Origin: Microseira wollei NIES-4236
GTDB taxonomy: Bacteria; Cyanobacteriota; Cyanobacteriia; Cyanobacteriales; Aerosakkonemataceae
Length of the DNA stretch: 64,000 nt
Assembly: GCF_020521235.1 (NCBI RefSeq)
Contig: NZ_BLAY01000015.1
Coordinates: 1-64,000 of the forward strand
Direction: 5' to 3'
Below, one piece after another: positions 1 through 7,703 of the stretch; the stretch's first letter is position 1, and each line of letters opens with the position of its first letter. The notes under the pieces are model-generated. The model was given only the letters and a program-made list of their open reading frames with translations. It was not told where the DNA came from and searched no databases. The position numbers were made by a program, and so were the translations under genes.

Positions 1-134
1 GCAATAAATTCCTCCCTTGCCGTGCCCCGACCAATGATTCATATCCATTCCCGATTCGATATCAAAGTAGGGGCACGGCATCAGTCAGGTTGGTTGCCAG
101 CAATAAATTCCTCCCTTGCCGTGCCCCGACCAAT
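1..134. repeat. Direct repeat with REP-like GGGGCACGGCA arms
   Basis: A 35-base block starting GCAATAAATTCC and ending CCCGACCAAT occurs at 1-35 and again at 100-134. Between the copies lies GGGGCACGGCA, the inverse of the TGCCGTGCCCC inside the block, so the region can fold into a hairpin. The same GGGGCACGGC / GCCGTGCCCC pair recurs near 5645-5700 and in the 14.1-14.35 kb duplication. No gene is seen in bases 1-148. Confidence 0.7.
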
Positions 135-148
135 TATTTACATGCTCT

Positions 149-823
149 TCAATTCACCTTAAATTCCTCAAACTCTGGCGTACCAAACAGCTTGTTTTTG
201 TCAATTGCCGACAATACTTTATTATTAGCAGCATCGGCAAACAAACAGCGACACACCAATTGCGCCACATCAGCACGGTGAATGCTACCGCCAACTTTGG
301 GATCTTCGGTTAAAACGCCGTTACCCGTCGCCGGTTCCGACTTTAAACCACCGGGGCGAATAATTGTGTAAGTTAGTCCGCTACCTATTAAATGCTGTTC
401 GGCTTTATCTTTTTCTGCCAAAACTGCCCCCAACGTTGCTAACGCTTGCGGCGATAGCGCCACGACACTATTACCCGTACCAATCGAAGTAACCAGGATG
501 AATTTTTTTACGCCTGCTTTTACCGCCGCATCGATTAAATTTTTGTTCGCCAAATAATCTGGGTTTTGTTCTGCTTGGGGTAACCCGCCGATAGTGGTAA
601 TCACTGCATCAATCGGTTCTCCCACCATCGCTTGTTCCACCGCAGCAGCTGCCATTGCATCCCCGATTACAACATTAACGCCTATCGCTGCCAATTCGGG
701 GCGCGATGCGTCTTTCCGTAGCATAGCTTTCACTTTTTGGTTTTGTTCCACAAGGCATTTGGCAATTTCTCGCCCTACGCCTCGACTCGCCCCTGCTAGA
801 AAAATATAGGATGCTTTTGTCAT
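149..823 (-). CDS. NAD(P)-binding atypical SDR family oxidoreductase
   Basis: A 224-residue protein with a Rossmann nucleotide-binding start, GASRGVG at residues about 11-17, followed by alternating hydrophobic strands and helices. The segment TYTIIRPGGLKSEPATG late in the protein is typical of NAD(P)H-binding epimerase-like proteins (PF13460), which often lack the classical YxxxK pair; I see no clear YxxxK here. Probable cytoplasmic oxidoreductase or NAD(P)H sensor; substrate unknown. The start is an ATG at 823. The gene stands alone, with repeat-rich sequence downstream. Confidence 0.85.
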   Translation of the reverse strand: MTKASYIFLAGASRGVGREIAKCLVEQNQKVKAMLRKDASRPELAAIGVNVVIGDAMAAAAVEQAMVGEPIDAVITTIGGLPQAEQNPDYLANKNLIDAAVKAGVKKFILVTSIGTGNSVVALSPQALATLGAVLAEKDKAEQHLIGSGLTYTIIRPGGLKSEPATGNGVLTEDPKVGGSIHRADVAQLVCRCLFADAANNKVLSAIDKNKLFGTPEFEEFKVN

Positions 824-962
824 CTTCCGTTTTTTGGTTTTGTATGTCTATTCTTGATCGGGATAGGTAATTTTGGGGCATTTCCGTCTCTCAAGGGAAA
901 GGAAACGAGAACGCGACGCAGAAACCGGGTTTCTTTTCTCGTCGTGGGTAAGTCCTGTTTTT

Positions 963-1589
963 CTAATCCTTGCCAATTGCCGTTTTTCGCCCTACAATTA
1001 CCAGCCAAGATTGCGCCTCAAACCGCACGCCAGGGGGACGATAATAATGGTTAACAATCTCAAATCCCGCTGCTTCTACGCAAGGGGCTAACGTTTCGTA
1101 TTCCCATCCACAAACGTAGCGGTATCCCGTCGGACGGGCGCTGTAGCCTTCGCTATCGCCGCGACACATGGACATAACGATCGCACCTTGGGGTACTAGC
1201 GAGCGCTGCAAATCCTGCAATACCCGCACCATCTCCCCACGGGGAACGTGAATCAGCGAGGCATTGGCGAAAATACCATCAAACGTTTCCCCTGGCAAGT
1301 CTAAACTCAAAAACGACTGCTGCCAAACTTCGCACCCCGATACCTGTTTTGCCATTTCCACAAAAGCAGGCGTTGCATCCAACCCCACGACGGTATGCCC
1401 TTGCTGTTTGAATGCTACCAAGTCCCGCCCCGGCCCGCAGCCTATATCCAGGATTTTTCCGGGATTTTTGGGTAAAAAACGCACCAAGCTGTCTCGATTT
1501 TGCGATACGTCGTGTTCCCATGTCCCCGCGCGAAATGCTTCCGCCGTTAGTTGGTACTCTGCAATTGTTACTTGCTCGTGTTGTTCCAC
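963..1589 (-). CDS. Class I SAM-dependent methyltransferase
   Basis: A 208-residue protein with the SAM-binding motif I ILDIGCGPG near residue 46, followed by GLDATPAFVEMAKQ (acidic residue after strand beta-2) and the FANASLIHVP post-I region. This is the compact UbiE/Tam-like methyltransferase fold; the substrate cannot be read from sequence. It is convergent with nothing and separated from the upstream oxidoreductase by about 140 bases containing the dispersed palindrome GAAACCGGGTTTC. The start at 1589 is an ATG. Confidence 0.85.
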   Translation of the reverse strand: MEQHEQVTIAEYQLTAEAFRAGTWEHDVSQNRDSLVRFLPKNPGKILDIGCGPGRDLVAFKQQGHTVVGLDATPAFVEMAKQVSGCEVWQQSFLSLDLPGETFDGIFANASLIHVPRGEMVRVLQDLQRSLVPQGAIVMSMCRGDSEGYSARPTGYRYVCGWEYETLAPCVEAAGFEIVNHYYRPPGVRFEAQSWLVIVGRKTAIGKD

Positions 1590-1672
1590 TATCGATGATC
1601 CCTGTGCGGTTTTCTAATTTTCTACGCCGAAATTTCCTGAACGCCACCCCTACCTTGTGTAAGTTGAGTTAG

Positions 1673-1809
1673 TAACTCAAGTTGCTAGTTATCTCTCTGG
1701 GAGCGGCTAATGGCTAATGGCTAATGGCGAGATTGGTAAAAATCCTATATTAGCAATTAGCAAGCTTGCAATTAGCAACGCCAAAGTTTATAACTAGCAA
1801 CTTGCGTTA
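1673..1809. mobile_element. MITE copy A with 20-bp terminal inverted repeats
   Basis: The left end TAACTCAAGTTGCTAGTTAT (1673-1692) and the right end ATAACTAGCAACTTGCGTTA (1790-1809) are inverted repeats matching at 19 of 20 bases. The 137-bp element has no coding capacity; its interior is short repeats of GGCTAAT and TTAGCAA. Both termini carry TA, consistent with the TA target duplication demonstrated for copy D at 48.5 kb. Related full copies lie at 6388-6520 and 48444-48598. Confidence 0.75.
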
Positions 1810-1990
1810 GTAGCTCTATTTAAACAATTTTCTCTGTTTACGAAAATTTGTTTAAAACCCATGCTGGTGAGGGAATTACAACGTCTGTGAATTGGCAATT
1901 TGACCAATAGGGGATTATACCATAAGTTTGTCAGGCAAAACAAAAAAAAATTAATCGTGTGGACTGTCAATCGAGAGTGAAACAAAACCG

Positions 1991-2947
1991 ATGGGAACGA
2001 AAGAAAAATCGCTGATTCAAGCGATTATTGATGATTTAATAACTGCGATCGCGCAATTAGAAACGCAAGATCCGGTGAAGCTTTGGACAACGCGGAGATT
2101 GCTGAAGAGGACTCTGTATAAAGCTGAGAAAATACAAAAACAGGCAGAACAGAAGCAACAAGAGCAAGCGATCGCCTATACCGGGTACGATCGAGAATGG
2201 CTTTCATACCAGGCAACGCCTGTGAATACTACAGAGATATTTCCCGGAGAAGTGTTTGCAAATACCGCTGATTTTGATAGCGGGATTAGACAATTGTTAC
2301 CCCGGTATGATGAGATGCTGAATGCGATCGCTCATTGTATCCCGCCAACTGCCCAACGCATCCTAGAACTCGGTTGCGGTACGGGGGAACTCAGCTTAAA
2401 AATACTCCATCGCTGTCCATCTGCCCAGATAATAGCCTTAGATTATTCGCCGCGAATGCTTCAGTTTGCCAAAAATAAAATCGAGTCCGCCGGATACTTA
2501 AACCGATGGACAGGAATAGAAGCAGACTTTGGAGACTGGACAAACAAACCGGATAAAATCAACATCGGCATTGGATTTGATGCTGGGGTTTCATCTTTAG
2601 CAATTCACCATCTCACCAACGAGATGAAATTAAAGCTATTCCAGCGAATTAGAGAAAGCCTCAAACGCAGCGGTGTATTTTGGAATGCAGACCCTATTTT
2701 ACCCGAATCGCCTGCCCTGGCAGCAGTTTACCAAGCCGTGGGAGAAGAATGGGCAGCTTTTAGTGGAACAACTCTAGCAGAAATTCGCGCCAAAATCGGC
2801 AAAAGTGCGCCCCACGGTTACTCGCATCCCGATCAATTAGCAACCCTGGATAACCACCTGCAAATGCTCAAAACCGCTGGATTTGAGACAGTAGCAGCGC
2901 CTTGGAAATATTATGGTTTGGCAGTATTTGGGGGCGAGGTAAGTTAG
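1991..2947 (+). CDS. Class I SAM-dependent methyltransferase with N-terminal helical extension
   Basis: A 318-residue protein. The first ~115 residues are helical and charged (rich in E, K, Q at 40-60). SAM motif I, ILELGCGTG, is at about 124-132, followed by IIALDYSPRMLQFAKNK and the SLAIHHL post-I segment. The fold resembles Methyltransf_12/25 proteins. Substrate unknown. The intergenic region before it holds MITE copy A and an AT-rich stretch from which the gene is probably transcribed; no strong ribosome binding site precedes the ATG at 1991. Confidence 0.85.
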   Translation: MGTKEKSLIQAIIDDLITAIAQLETQDPVKLWTTRRLLKRTLYKAEKIQKQAEQKQQEQAIAYTGYDREWLSYQATPVNTTEIFPGEVFANTADFDSGIRQLLPRYDEMLNAIAHCIPPTAQRILELGCGTGELSLKILHRCPSAQIIALDYSPRMLQFAKNKIESAGYLNRWTGIEADFGDWTNKPDKINIGIGFDAGVSSLAIHHLTNEMKLKLFQRIRESLKRSGVFWNADPILPESPALAAVYQAVGEEWAAFSGTTLAEIRAKIGKSAPHGYSHPDQLATLDNHLQMLKTAGFETVAAPWKYYGLAVFGGEVS

Positions 2948-2977
2948 AACTGAAATGGAGATGGGAATAATAAATCG

Positions 2978-3095
2978 AGTGGGTTGCTAAAATTGCTAAT
3001 CGCTAATTGCTAATCTAGCGTGGGAATATTTTCCAGCTTTACCATTAGCCATTAGCTATTAGCAGCCATAAAAAGGTAACTAGCAACTTACGTTA
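2978..3095. repeat. GCTAATT/ATTAGCC hairpin repeat with single MITE terminus
   Basis: GCTAAT units are followed by a core TGGGAATATTTTCC, then ATTAGCCATTAGCTATTAGC, and finally TAACTAGCAACTTACGTTA (3077-3095), which matches the right terminal repeat of the MITE copies. No matching left terminus is visible, so this is a truncated or recombined copy. The same core is found at 7593-7703 and inside MITE copy D. Confidence 0.6.
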
Positions 3096-3264
3096 CTTAT
3101 TCAGGACTTACCCAAAGAAACCGGGTTTCTCTGAAAAATCGTCGCAAGAGAACTAGAGATATGCCGACCGCACGCACTCGCGTTCGTAGCAAGAAACTTT
3201 GGTGATAGGCTAGTCGTGCATCAGTCATGTTAGTTTTACATTAACCCAAGTTGGAAACCAAACG

Positions 3265-4788
3265 ATGAGCTTATTTGACCCGGTTTACGAAAACTTTGCC
3301 AAACGCATTGTTTACTTGCCCAACCCAAGCGAAAACCCTATAGTTATCGGCGCATTAACAACCGCAGGTTATCGAATTGATCGAGTATTTAACGATGCGG
3401 TTACAGATTTTCAAGCGTTAGCGCTAACTTCCCTTACCCCAGATAAACCACCCGTTTTAATATTTAAAGGAGGAGTCGATCCCGGTGACGATGCGGCATT
3501 TACAGACCGGCGGGGCGTGGCATTTAATCAATTTGAAGCCAATAAAACAGCGATTGGCAATTGGTTAACCCAAATTAGTCGAGATCCTGCTAAAAACCCC
3601 AGAAGCTTGCTGCCAGATGTAATCGGTCACAGCATGGCGGGTGCTTTAGCCCAGAGGGCGGCGGCGGAATTTACTAACTCGATCGGGGAAACCATCACGT
3701 TCAATTCTCCTGGAATAGATCGGGCGACTGCTAATCTTTTTAGGCAAAATGGCGGGGCAAACAAACCAGTTAATCACTACGTTGTCAACGGAGATTTTGT
3801 CAGCTTGGGGGGAGAAGAATTTATCCCCGGACGAGTGATTTTACAGTCTTATACCAATCCCCAGATCGACCCCAGATTTTTATCGCGCAAACATGGGGAA
3901 ATTGCATCCTTGCTTTCGAGTCCGCCACCGGGTTATAGTCAGCGGGAAATTTCAGTTAATGAACTAAATAACCCTAATTTTAATTTCAACAACGACTCAG
4001 ATTTTGCTGAGTTTATAACGGCTTTGGCGGTGAGAAAACCCCAGATAGCAGCCGCTTTCTCTAGTCGCAGCAGCGCCGAACAATTTAGAACCAGCGGCGC
4101 TTCTTTTTTAGGAACGAGAAGTCTGCTCGAACAAGAAGTAGAGGCGCCTAACCCTTTGTTGATGGTTGGCGATAATGCAGATAATTTTGCCTTTGGTTTG
4201 GAAGGTAACGATACGATTATCGGCAATGGTGGAAATGACACGCTGTATGGCAATCAACAAAACGATCTGATTTTTGCAGGTGATGGCAACGATAGCTTGT
4301 ATGGTGGCAAAGATAACGACACGCTTTATGGCAATCAGGGCAATGATGTTATTGTTGGCAACCTCGGTAACGATGTCCTTTATGGAGGCAAAAATAACGA
4401 CATTCTTTATGGCAACCAGGGAGATGACATCCTCAGCGGCGATACAGGCAATGATACCTTGTACGGCGGTCAAAATAATGACAGCCTTTCGGGAGGGGAT
4501 GGGGATGACATCCTCAACGGTGACTTTGGCAACGATACCCTCAGCGGTGGCGGTGGACGGGATGTATTTGTTTTAGGCGCGTTGCGCGGGACGGATGTGG
4601 TGCTGGAGTTTCAGGATGGTCAAGATTTGCTGGGATTAGCGGGTGGTTTGACCTTCGCGCAATTGTCGATTGCAGCTGGTAACAATGGGACGCAGATTCG
4701 GATTGCCAGTACGAACGAACTGCTGGCATCGTTAACTGGCGTGCAAGTTAGCGCGATCGCATCTTCTTCAGTCTTCACCCCGCTCTAG
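3265..4788 (+). CDS. RTX calcium-binding protein with lipase-like N-terminal domain
   Basis: A 507-residue protein. Residues 1-230 resemble an alpha/beta-hydrolase: the nucleophile-elbow motif GHSMAG (G-x-S-x-G) is at about 121-126, in the context of class 3 lipase-like proteins. From about residue 301 to 433 there is a run of GGxGNDxLxG nonapeptides (for example GNDTLYGNQ, GNDSLYGGK), which bind calcium as a parallel beta-roll. The C-terminal tail lacks Cys and ends in small and hydrophobic residues, as expected for a type I secretion signal. There is no N-terminal signal peptide, which fits ABC-type export. No T1SS transporter genes are adjacent. Role inferred: secreted calcium-dependent hydrolase or surface protein. 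Confidence 0.85.
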   Translation: MSLFDPVYENFAKRIVYLPNPSENPIVIGALTTAGYRIDRVFNDAVTDFQALALTSLTPDKPPVLIFKGGVDPGDDAAFTDRRGVAFNQFEANKTAIGNWLTQISRDPAKNPRSLLPDVIGHSMAGALAQRAAAEFTNSIGETITFNSPGIDRATANLFRQNGGANKPVNHYVVNGDFVSLGGEEFIPGRVILQSYTNPQIDPRFLSRKHGEIASLLSSPPPGYSQREISVNELNNPNFNFNNDSDFAEFITALAVRKPQIAAAFSSRSSAEQFRTSGASFLGTRSLLEQEVEAPNPLLMVGDNADNFAFGLEGNDTIIGNGGNDTLYGNQQNDLIFAGDGNDSLYGGKDNDTLYGNQGNDVIVGNLGNDVLYGGKNNDILYGNQGDDILSGDTGNDTLYGGQNNDSLSGGDGDDILNGDFGNDTLSGGGGRDVFVLGALRGTDVVLEFQDGQDLLGLAGGLTFAQLSIAAGNNGTQIRIASTNELLASLTGVQVSAIASSSVFTPL

Positions 4789-4927
4789 GCAGATTTTCCC
4801 GATTGCGGTGTGACGAAATTCACCCGATAGGAGGATATAAAAGGGGGATCTGCATAAGTAATTAGTGCTGGGAAATATGTAGTTATGAAGTAACAAACAT
4901 TCTTTCACCTCAAGCAGGTACGGAAAG

Positions 4928-5401
4928 ATGAAACGCTCGCTGCTTACAACTACAACCCTACTCCTGATCGCTAGCTTTGCAATACCATTACCCTCACAAA
5001 CCGCGATCGCACAACCGAGTCAAAAGCAAGTGCAACAGCAAACTGCTTCTAATATCCGATCCGGTGCCGTGGGGGTATTGTACCGCTACTTTAACGCGAT
5101 CGCGACGGGCAACTATCAGGTCGCTTACGATCTCCTCACCCCGCAGTATCAGGCAGCTGTCCCCTACGAGGAGTTTGTGCGGATGTATCAAGACTACATC
5201 GGATCGATTAGTATCAGGTCAGTAGAACCGCTGCCTAATTTTCCTGGCGGCGATCGCAGAGAGTACCGCCTCCAATTCAACGTTTCTTACATTAAACCTT
5301 TTCCCGTTGGCAACGGCACAGTTCCCGAACTCTTCGTTTTAACTGCCCCCACCAACAGCGAGGGCGAATGGTTGATTGACGGTATGGCGCCAGGACAATA
5401 A
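4928..5401 (+). CDS. Secreted hypothetical protein, possible NTF2-like fold
   Basis: A 157-residue protein with a clear signal peptide: MKR, a hydrophobic core (LLTTTTLLLIASFAIPL) and an AIAQ cleavage site near residue 29. The mature part (YRYFNAIATGNYQVAYDLL) resembles NTF2/SnoaL-like domains. It ends with EGEWLIDGMAPGQ, reminiscent of the final strand of that fold. No catalytic residues are recognisable. GGAAAG lies just before the ATG at 4928. It begins 139 bases after the RTX gene; a shared transcript is possible but not shown. Confidence 0.7.
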   Translation: MKRSLLTTTTLLLIASFAIPLPSQTAIAQPSQKQVQQQTASNIRSGAVGVLYRYFNAIATGNYQVAYDLLTPQYQAAVPYEEFVRMYQDYIGSISIRSVEPLPNFPGGDRREYRLQFNVSYIKPFPVGNGTVPELFVLTAPTNSEGEWLIDGMAPGQ

Positions 5402-5407
5402 ACTCTT

Positions 5408-5442
5408 GCTAATTGCTAATTGCTAATTGCTAATTGCTAATT
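5408..5442 (+). repeat. Heptanucleotide tandem repeat (GCTAATT)n
   Basis: Five head-to-tail copies of the 7-base unit GCTAATT lie directly after the secreted-protein gene. Cyanobacteria are known for short tandemly repeated heptamers (STRR); this unit recurs at 7593, 15918, 23899 and 37502 in this window. It is followed by GGACTTACGCAAA, a terminal motif of another dispersed repeat. Confidence 0.75.
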
Positions 5443-5598
5443 TAGCAGGACTTACGCAAACACCAAAGTTTCTCCGAAAAATCGTTGGTTTGTCAACTCG
5501 AGATCGAGGTCGAAACCGGGTTTCTTTTCTCGTCCTGCTTCAGTCCTGTAATTGTAAAGAGCGTTAACTACTCACTTGAGCGCTGACTTCTCCAATAA

Positions 5599-5735
5599 TA
5601 TCATGTCCGGTTGATTAGTTATTGTACAATTTGATGGCCGCAGGGGCACGGCATCCACAATATTTTGCTTTTGTAAACAACATTGAAGGTGCCGTGCCCC
5701 TACGCCTAATTATAAGCAATTAACCGGACATGATA
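5599..5735. mobile_element. MITE-like element with TATCATGTCCGGTT termini
   Basis: The left end TATCATGTCCGGTTGATTA (from 5599) and the right end TTAACCGGACATGATA (to 5735) are inverted repeats. Nested inside is a second inverted pair, AGGGGCACGGCA and TGCCGTGCCCCT. The element is 137 bp and non-coding. A lone TATATCATGTCC occurs near 39303. This family differs in its termini from the TAACKCAAG family. Confidence 0.65.
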
Positions 5736-5781
5736 TAACTCAGGGATCTGAGTTTTGCTCTGCGCCTAGTAGCATGATTTT

Positions 5782-6320
5782 TTAATTGGCTGTCGCCAGT
5801 GCGTTTAATGTGCCCAGTAAATCGTCAATTGGAGTCAGGTAGCGATCGTTAAGATCTATTAATACTTCTAGAGCCGGTGTAAGTGCTATAAACCGCCAAA
5901 CTTGACCATTAGTAACAGTGCCATACACCTTTTTTTCTCCTACATCAGGTAGGCGTCGATTGAGGATAAACGAGGCGAACATTGTAGGAATACATTGAGC
6001 TAATCCATCATTGATGTTTTCATTTTTGGCCTCAATAACCGTTACAAGGCTTTAATTGTAAGTTTATCCGGGTTGGCTGTAATCAGAAAATCGACAAAGC
6101 CGTTGAGTCCTAAGCTGGGATCTACTGTCAAATTTTTGCCCGAAAATAGACTAATATTAGGATTTAAAGTGACAATTTCGCTCAAAATTGGAGCAATCAA
6201 ATACTCGGAGCTAGCTTTTTCAGTGTTAATAGCAGTAGCAAGGGGTACAAATCTCTTTAATGCTTCAATTAAAAAAGGACTAGGGGCGAGGGGTTTAAAA
6301 TCAACAAATTTTTCGACAAT
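5782..6320 (-). pseudogene. Frameshifted PD-(D/E)XK-like cyanobacterial protein
   Basis: On the minus strand the upstream part reads IVEKFVDFKPLAPSPF, then ALKRFVPLATAINTEK, and ends NPDKLTIKAL at a TAA. One base out of frame the protein continues VTVIEAKNENINDGLAQC and ends in LNALATAN at 5782. The D/E...IEAK signature and GLAQC motif belong to a cyanobacterial family of PD-(D/E)XK nuclease-like proteins. Restoring one base in GCCTTGTAACG (near 6050) rejoins the halves. The 5' end also lacks a start codon: an ATT stands where ATG is expected and a TAG lies just upstream. The gene is therefore doubly inactivated, unless the frameshift is a sequencing error. Confidence 0.75.
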
Positions 6321-6387
6321 CCTGGGGGGGTTCTAATTCCTAAAGGAATTAGTTGGTCAAAAGAAGTGAAATCATTTACGCATTAAC

Positions 6388-6520
6388 TAACTCAAGTTGC
6401 TAGTTATGCTAATGGCTAATGGCTGGCTAATGTCAGGATATTATTGTTGTGAGCTTCACATCTGGCAATTAGCAATTAGCTATTAGCAACGCCCAAGTTT
6501 ATAACTAGCAACTTGCGTTA
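6388..6520. mobile_element. MITE copy C
   Basis: TAACTCAAGTTGCTAGTTAT at 6388-6407 and its inverse ATAACTAGCAACTTGCGTTA at 6501-6520 bound a 133-bp non-coding element. The interior holds GGCTAATGGCTAAT on the left and TTAGCAATTAGCTATTAGC on the right and shares GCAACGCCCAAGTTT with copy A. It lies between the broken nuclease-like gene and the BtuF-like gene. Confidence 0.75.
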
Positions 6521-6568
6521 ACTACAGAAGTTTTGGTGCGTTACGCTTGGCTAACTACTGAGTAATGA

Positions 6569-7498
6569 CTACAAAGTTTCCCAAGCGGTGCCTTTATATC
6601 CGTATTGGAAGATTTCGGGATGCAATATTTCAGCCAAAATTTCTAGAGAGTCGGCTAACCTTGGCCCCGGACGGTTAAAGTACCAGTTGCCATCGGTGAC
6701 GTAAACTCTGCCAGTTTGTACGGCGTGCAAAGATTGCCATTCCGGATGCTGGGCTAATGCGTTGGCTTCAGAACGAGTGCGGTTTAAATCAAACCCACAA
6801 GGCATGAAAACGATAATATCTGGATTAGCCGAGAGCAAAGACTTCCATTCGAGTTTTGGCGAGGGTTGACCAGGGACGCCAACTAAAGGCTGACCTCCTG
6901 CCAATTGGACTAATTCTGGTATCCAATTTCCAGCAACCATTAGGGGGTCAGTCCACTCGATGCAGGCGACTTTGGGACGGTCTAGTTCGGGTAAGGCTTG
7001 GGTTTTTTGCTGGCAAATTTTAACGCGAGATTCTAAGTTTAACAGCATCGGTTCCGCGCCCACACCAAAAGCATCGGCAACTCGTTCTATATCTGCCCAA
7101 ATGTCGGCTAGCAAATTTGGCTGCAAGGAAATAATTTCGGGTTGGCTGTGGGTGAGTTGACCAACGGCGTTTTTGACATCCGCTAAGCTAACGGCACAAA
7201 CGTCGCACTGGTCTTGGGTGAGAATGTGTGTGGGTTGCAGTTGCTCTAAGACATCAATTTTAATTTGATAAATGCTTAAAGCTTTTTGTAACAACTCATT
7301 GACATCAAGATGAATTTGTGCGCTCGGAGTTTCTGAGTTTAACCTTGCCCCGGTGCAAACGGGGCGGTCTTGGATTTCTGGGGGATAGTCGCATTCGTGG
7401 GATCGCCCCACCAAGGCATCGGTTAGCCCCAACATGGTTACAATCTCCGTGGCACTGGGAATTAGGGAGACAATCCGCAGATTTTTAGCATCAGTCAT
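6569..7498 (-). CDS. Cobalamin/siderophore-type ABC substrate-binding protein (BtuF-like)
   Basis: The protein begins with the hallmark RIVSLIPSATEIVTMLGL of BtuF-like periplasmic-binding proteins and contains GRSHECDYP, ILTQDQCDVCAVS, PKVACIEWTDPL and AGNWIPELVQLAGG. Full family length (about 309 residues). No signal peptide is seen, as is common for this cyanobacterial subgroup, so it may act in the cytoplasm or be an orphan binding protein; no BtuC or BtuD partners are nearby. An in-frame GTG at 7507 would add three residues; I prefer the ATG at 7498, which has GGTGG a few bases upstream. No cobalamin riboswitch is visible in the 190 bases upstream. Confidence 0.85.
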   Translation of the reverse strand: MTDAKNLRIVSLIPSATEIVTMLGLTDALVGRSHECDYPPEIQDRPVCTGARLNSETPSAQIHLDVNELLQKALSIYQIKIDVLEQLQPTHILTQDQCDVCAVSLADVKNAVGQLTHSQPEIISLQPNLLADIWADIERVADAFGVGAEPMLLNLESRVKICQQKTQALPELDRPKVACIEWTDPLMVAGNWIPELVQLAGGQPLVGVPGQPSPKLEWKSLLSANPDIIVFMPCGFDLNRTRSEANALAQHPEWQSLHAVQTGRVYVTDGNWYFNRPGPRLADSLEILAEILHPEIFQYGYKGTAWETL

Positions 7499-7592
7499 CG
7501 CTGCCACCTGTTTTTCAGCTATTTTTAAGGTAGCGCTCGATCTATAGAGTTGTTATCCGTCTCTAGAGTTACCACGATCCGGTTGTTGGCTT

Positions 7593-7703
7593 GCTAATTG
7601 CTAATTGCTAATTGCTAATTGCTAATTGCTAATTGCTAATTGCTAATTGGTGATGGGAATATTTTCTGGATCTACCATTAGCCATTAGCTATTAGCCATT
7701 AGC
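7593..7703. repeat. (GCTAATT)8 plus conserved core and ATTAGCC arm
   Basis: Eight GCTAATT heptamers are followed by TGATGGGAATATTTTCTGG and then ATTAGCCATTAGCTATTAGCC. The two arms can pair (GCTAAT with ATTAGC) to form a long hairpin. The repeat reaches into the next gene: the TAA stop of the glycosyltransferase (7699-7701) lies within the right arm, so the repeat has probably set the end of that gene. Confidence 0.75.

Noticed and set aside
4108-4576. Overlapping frames on both strands within the RTX repeats
   Set aside because: They are shadows produced by the periodic GGxGNDxLxG coding sequence.
6073-6336. Plus-strand 87-codon frame opposite the nuclease-like pseudogene
   Set aside because: The minus strand gives a clear family match (IEAKNENINDGLAQC), so the plus frame is antisense by chance.
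7508-7592. Possible cobalamin riboswitch upstream of the BtuF-like gene
   Set aside because: No B12-box-like sequence was found, and the interval is short and repeat-filled.
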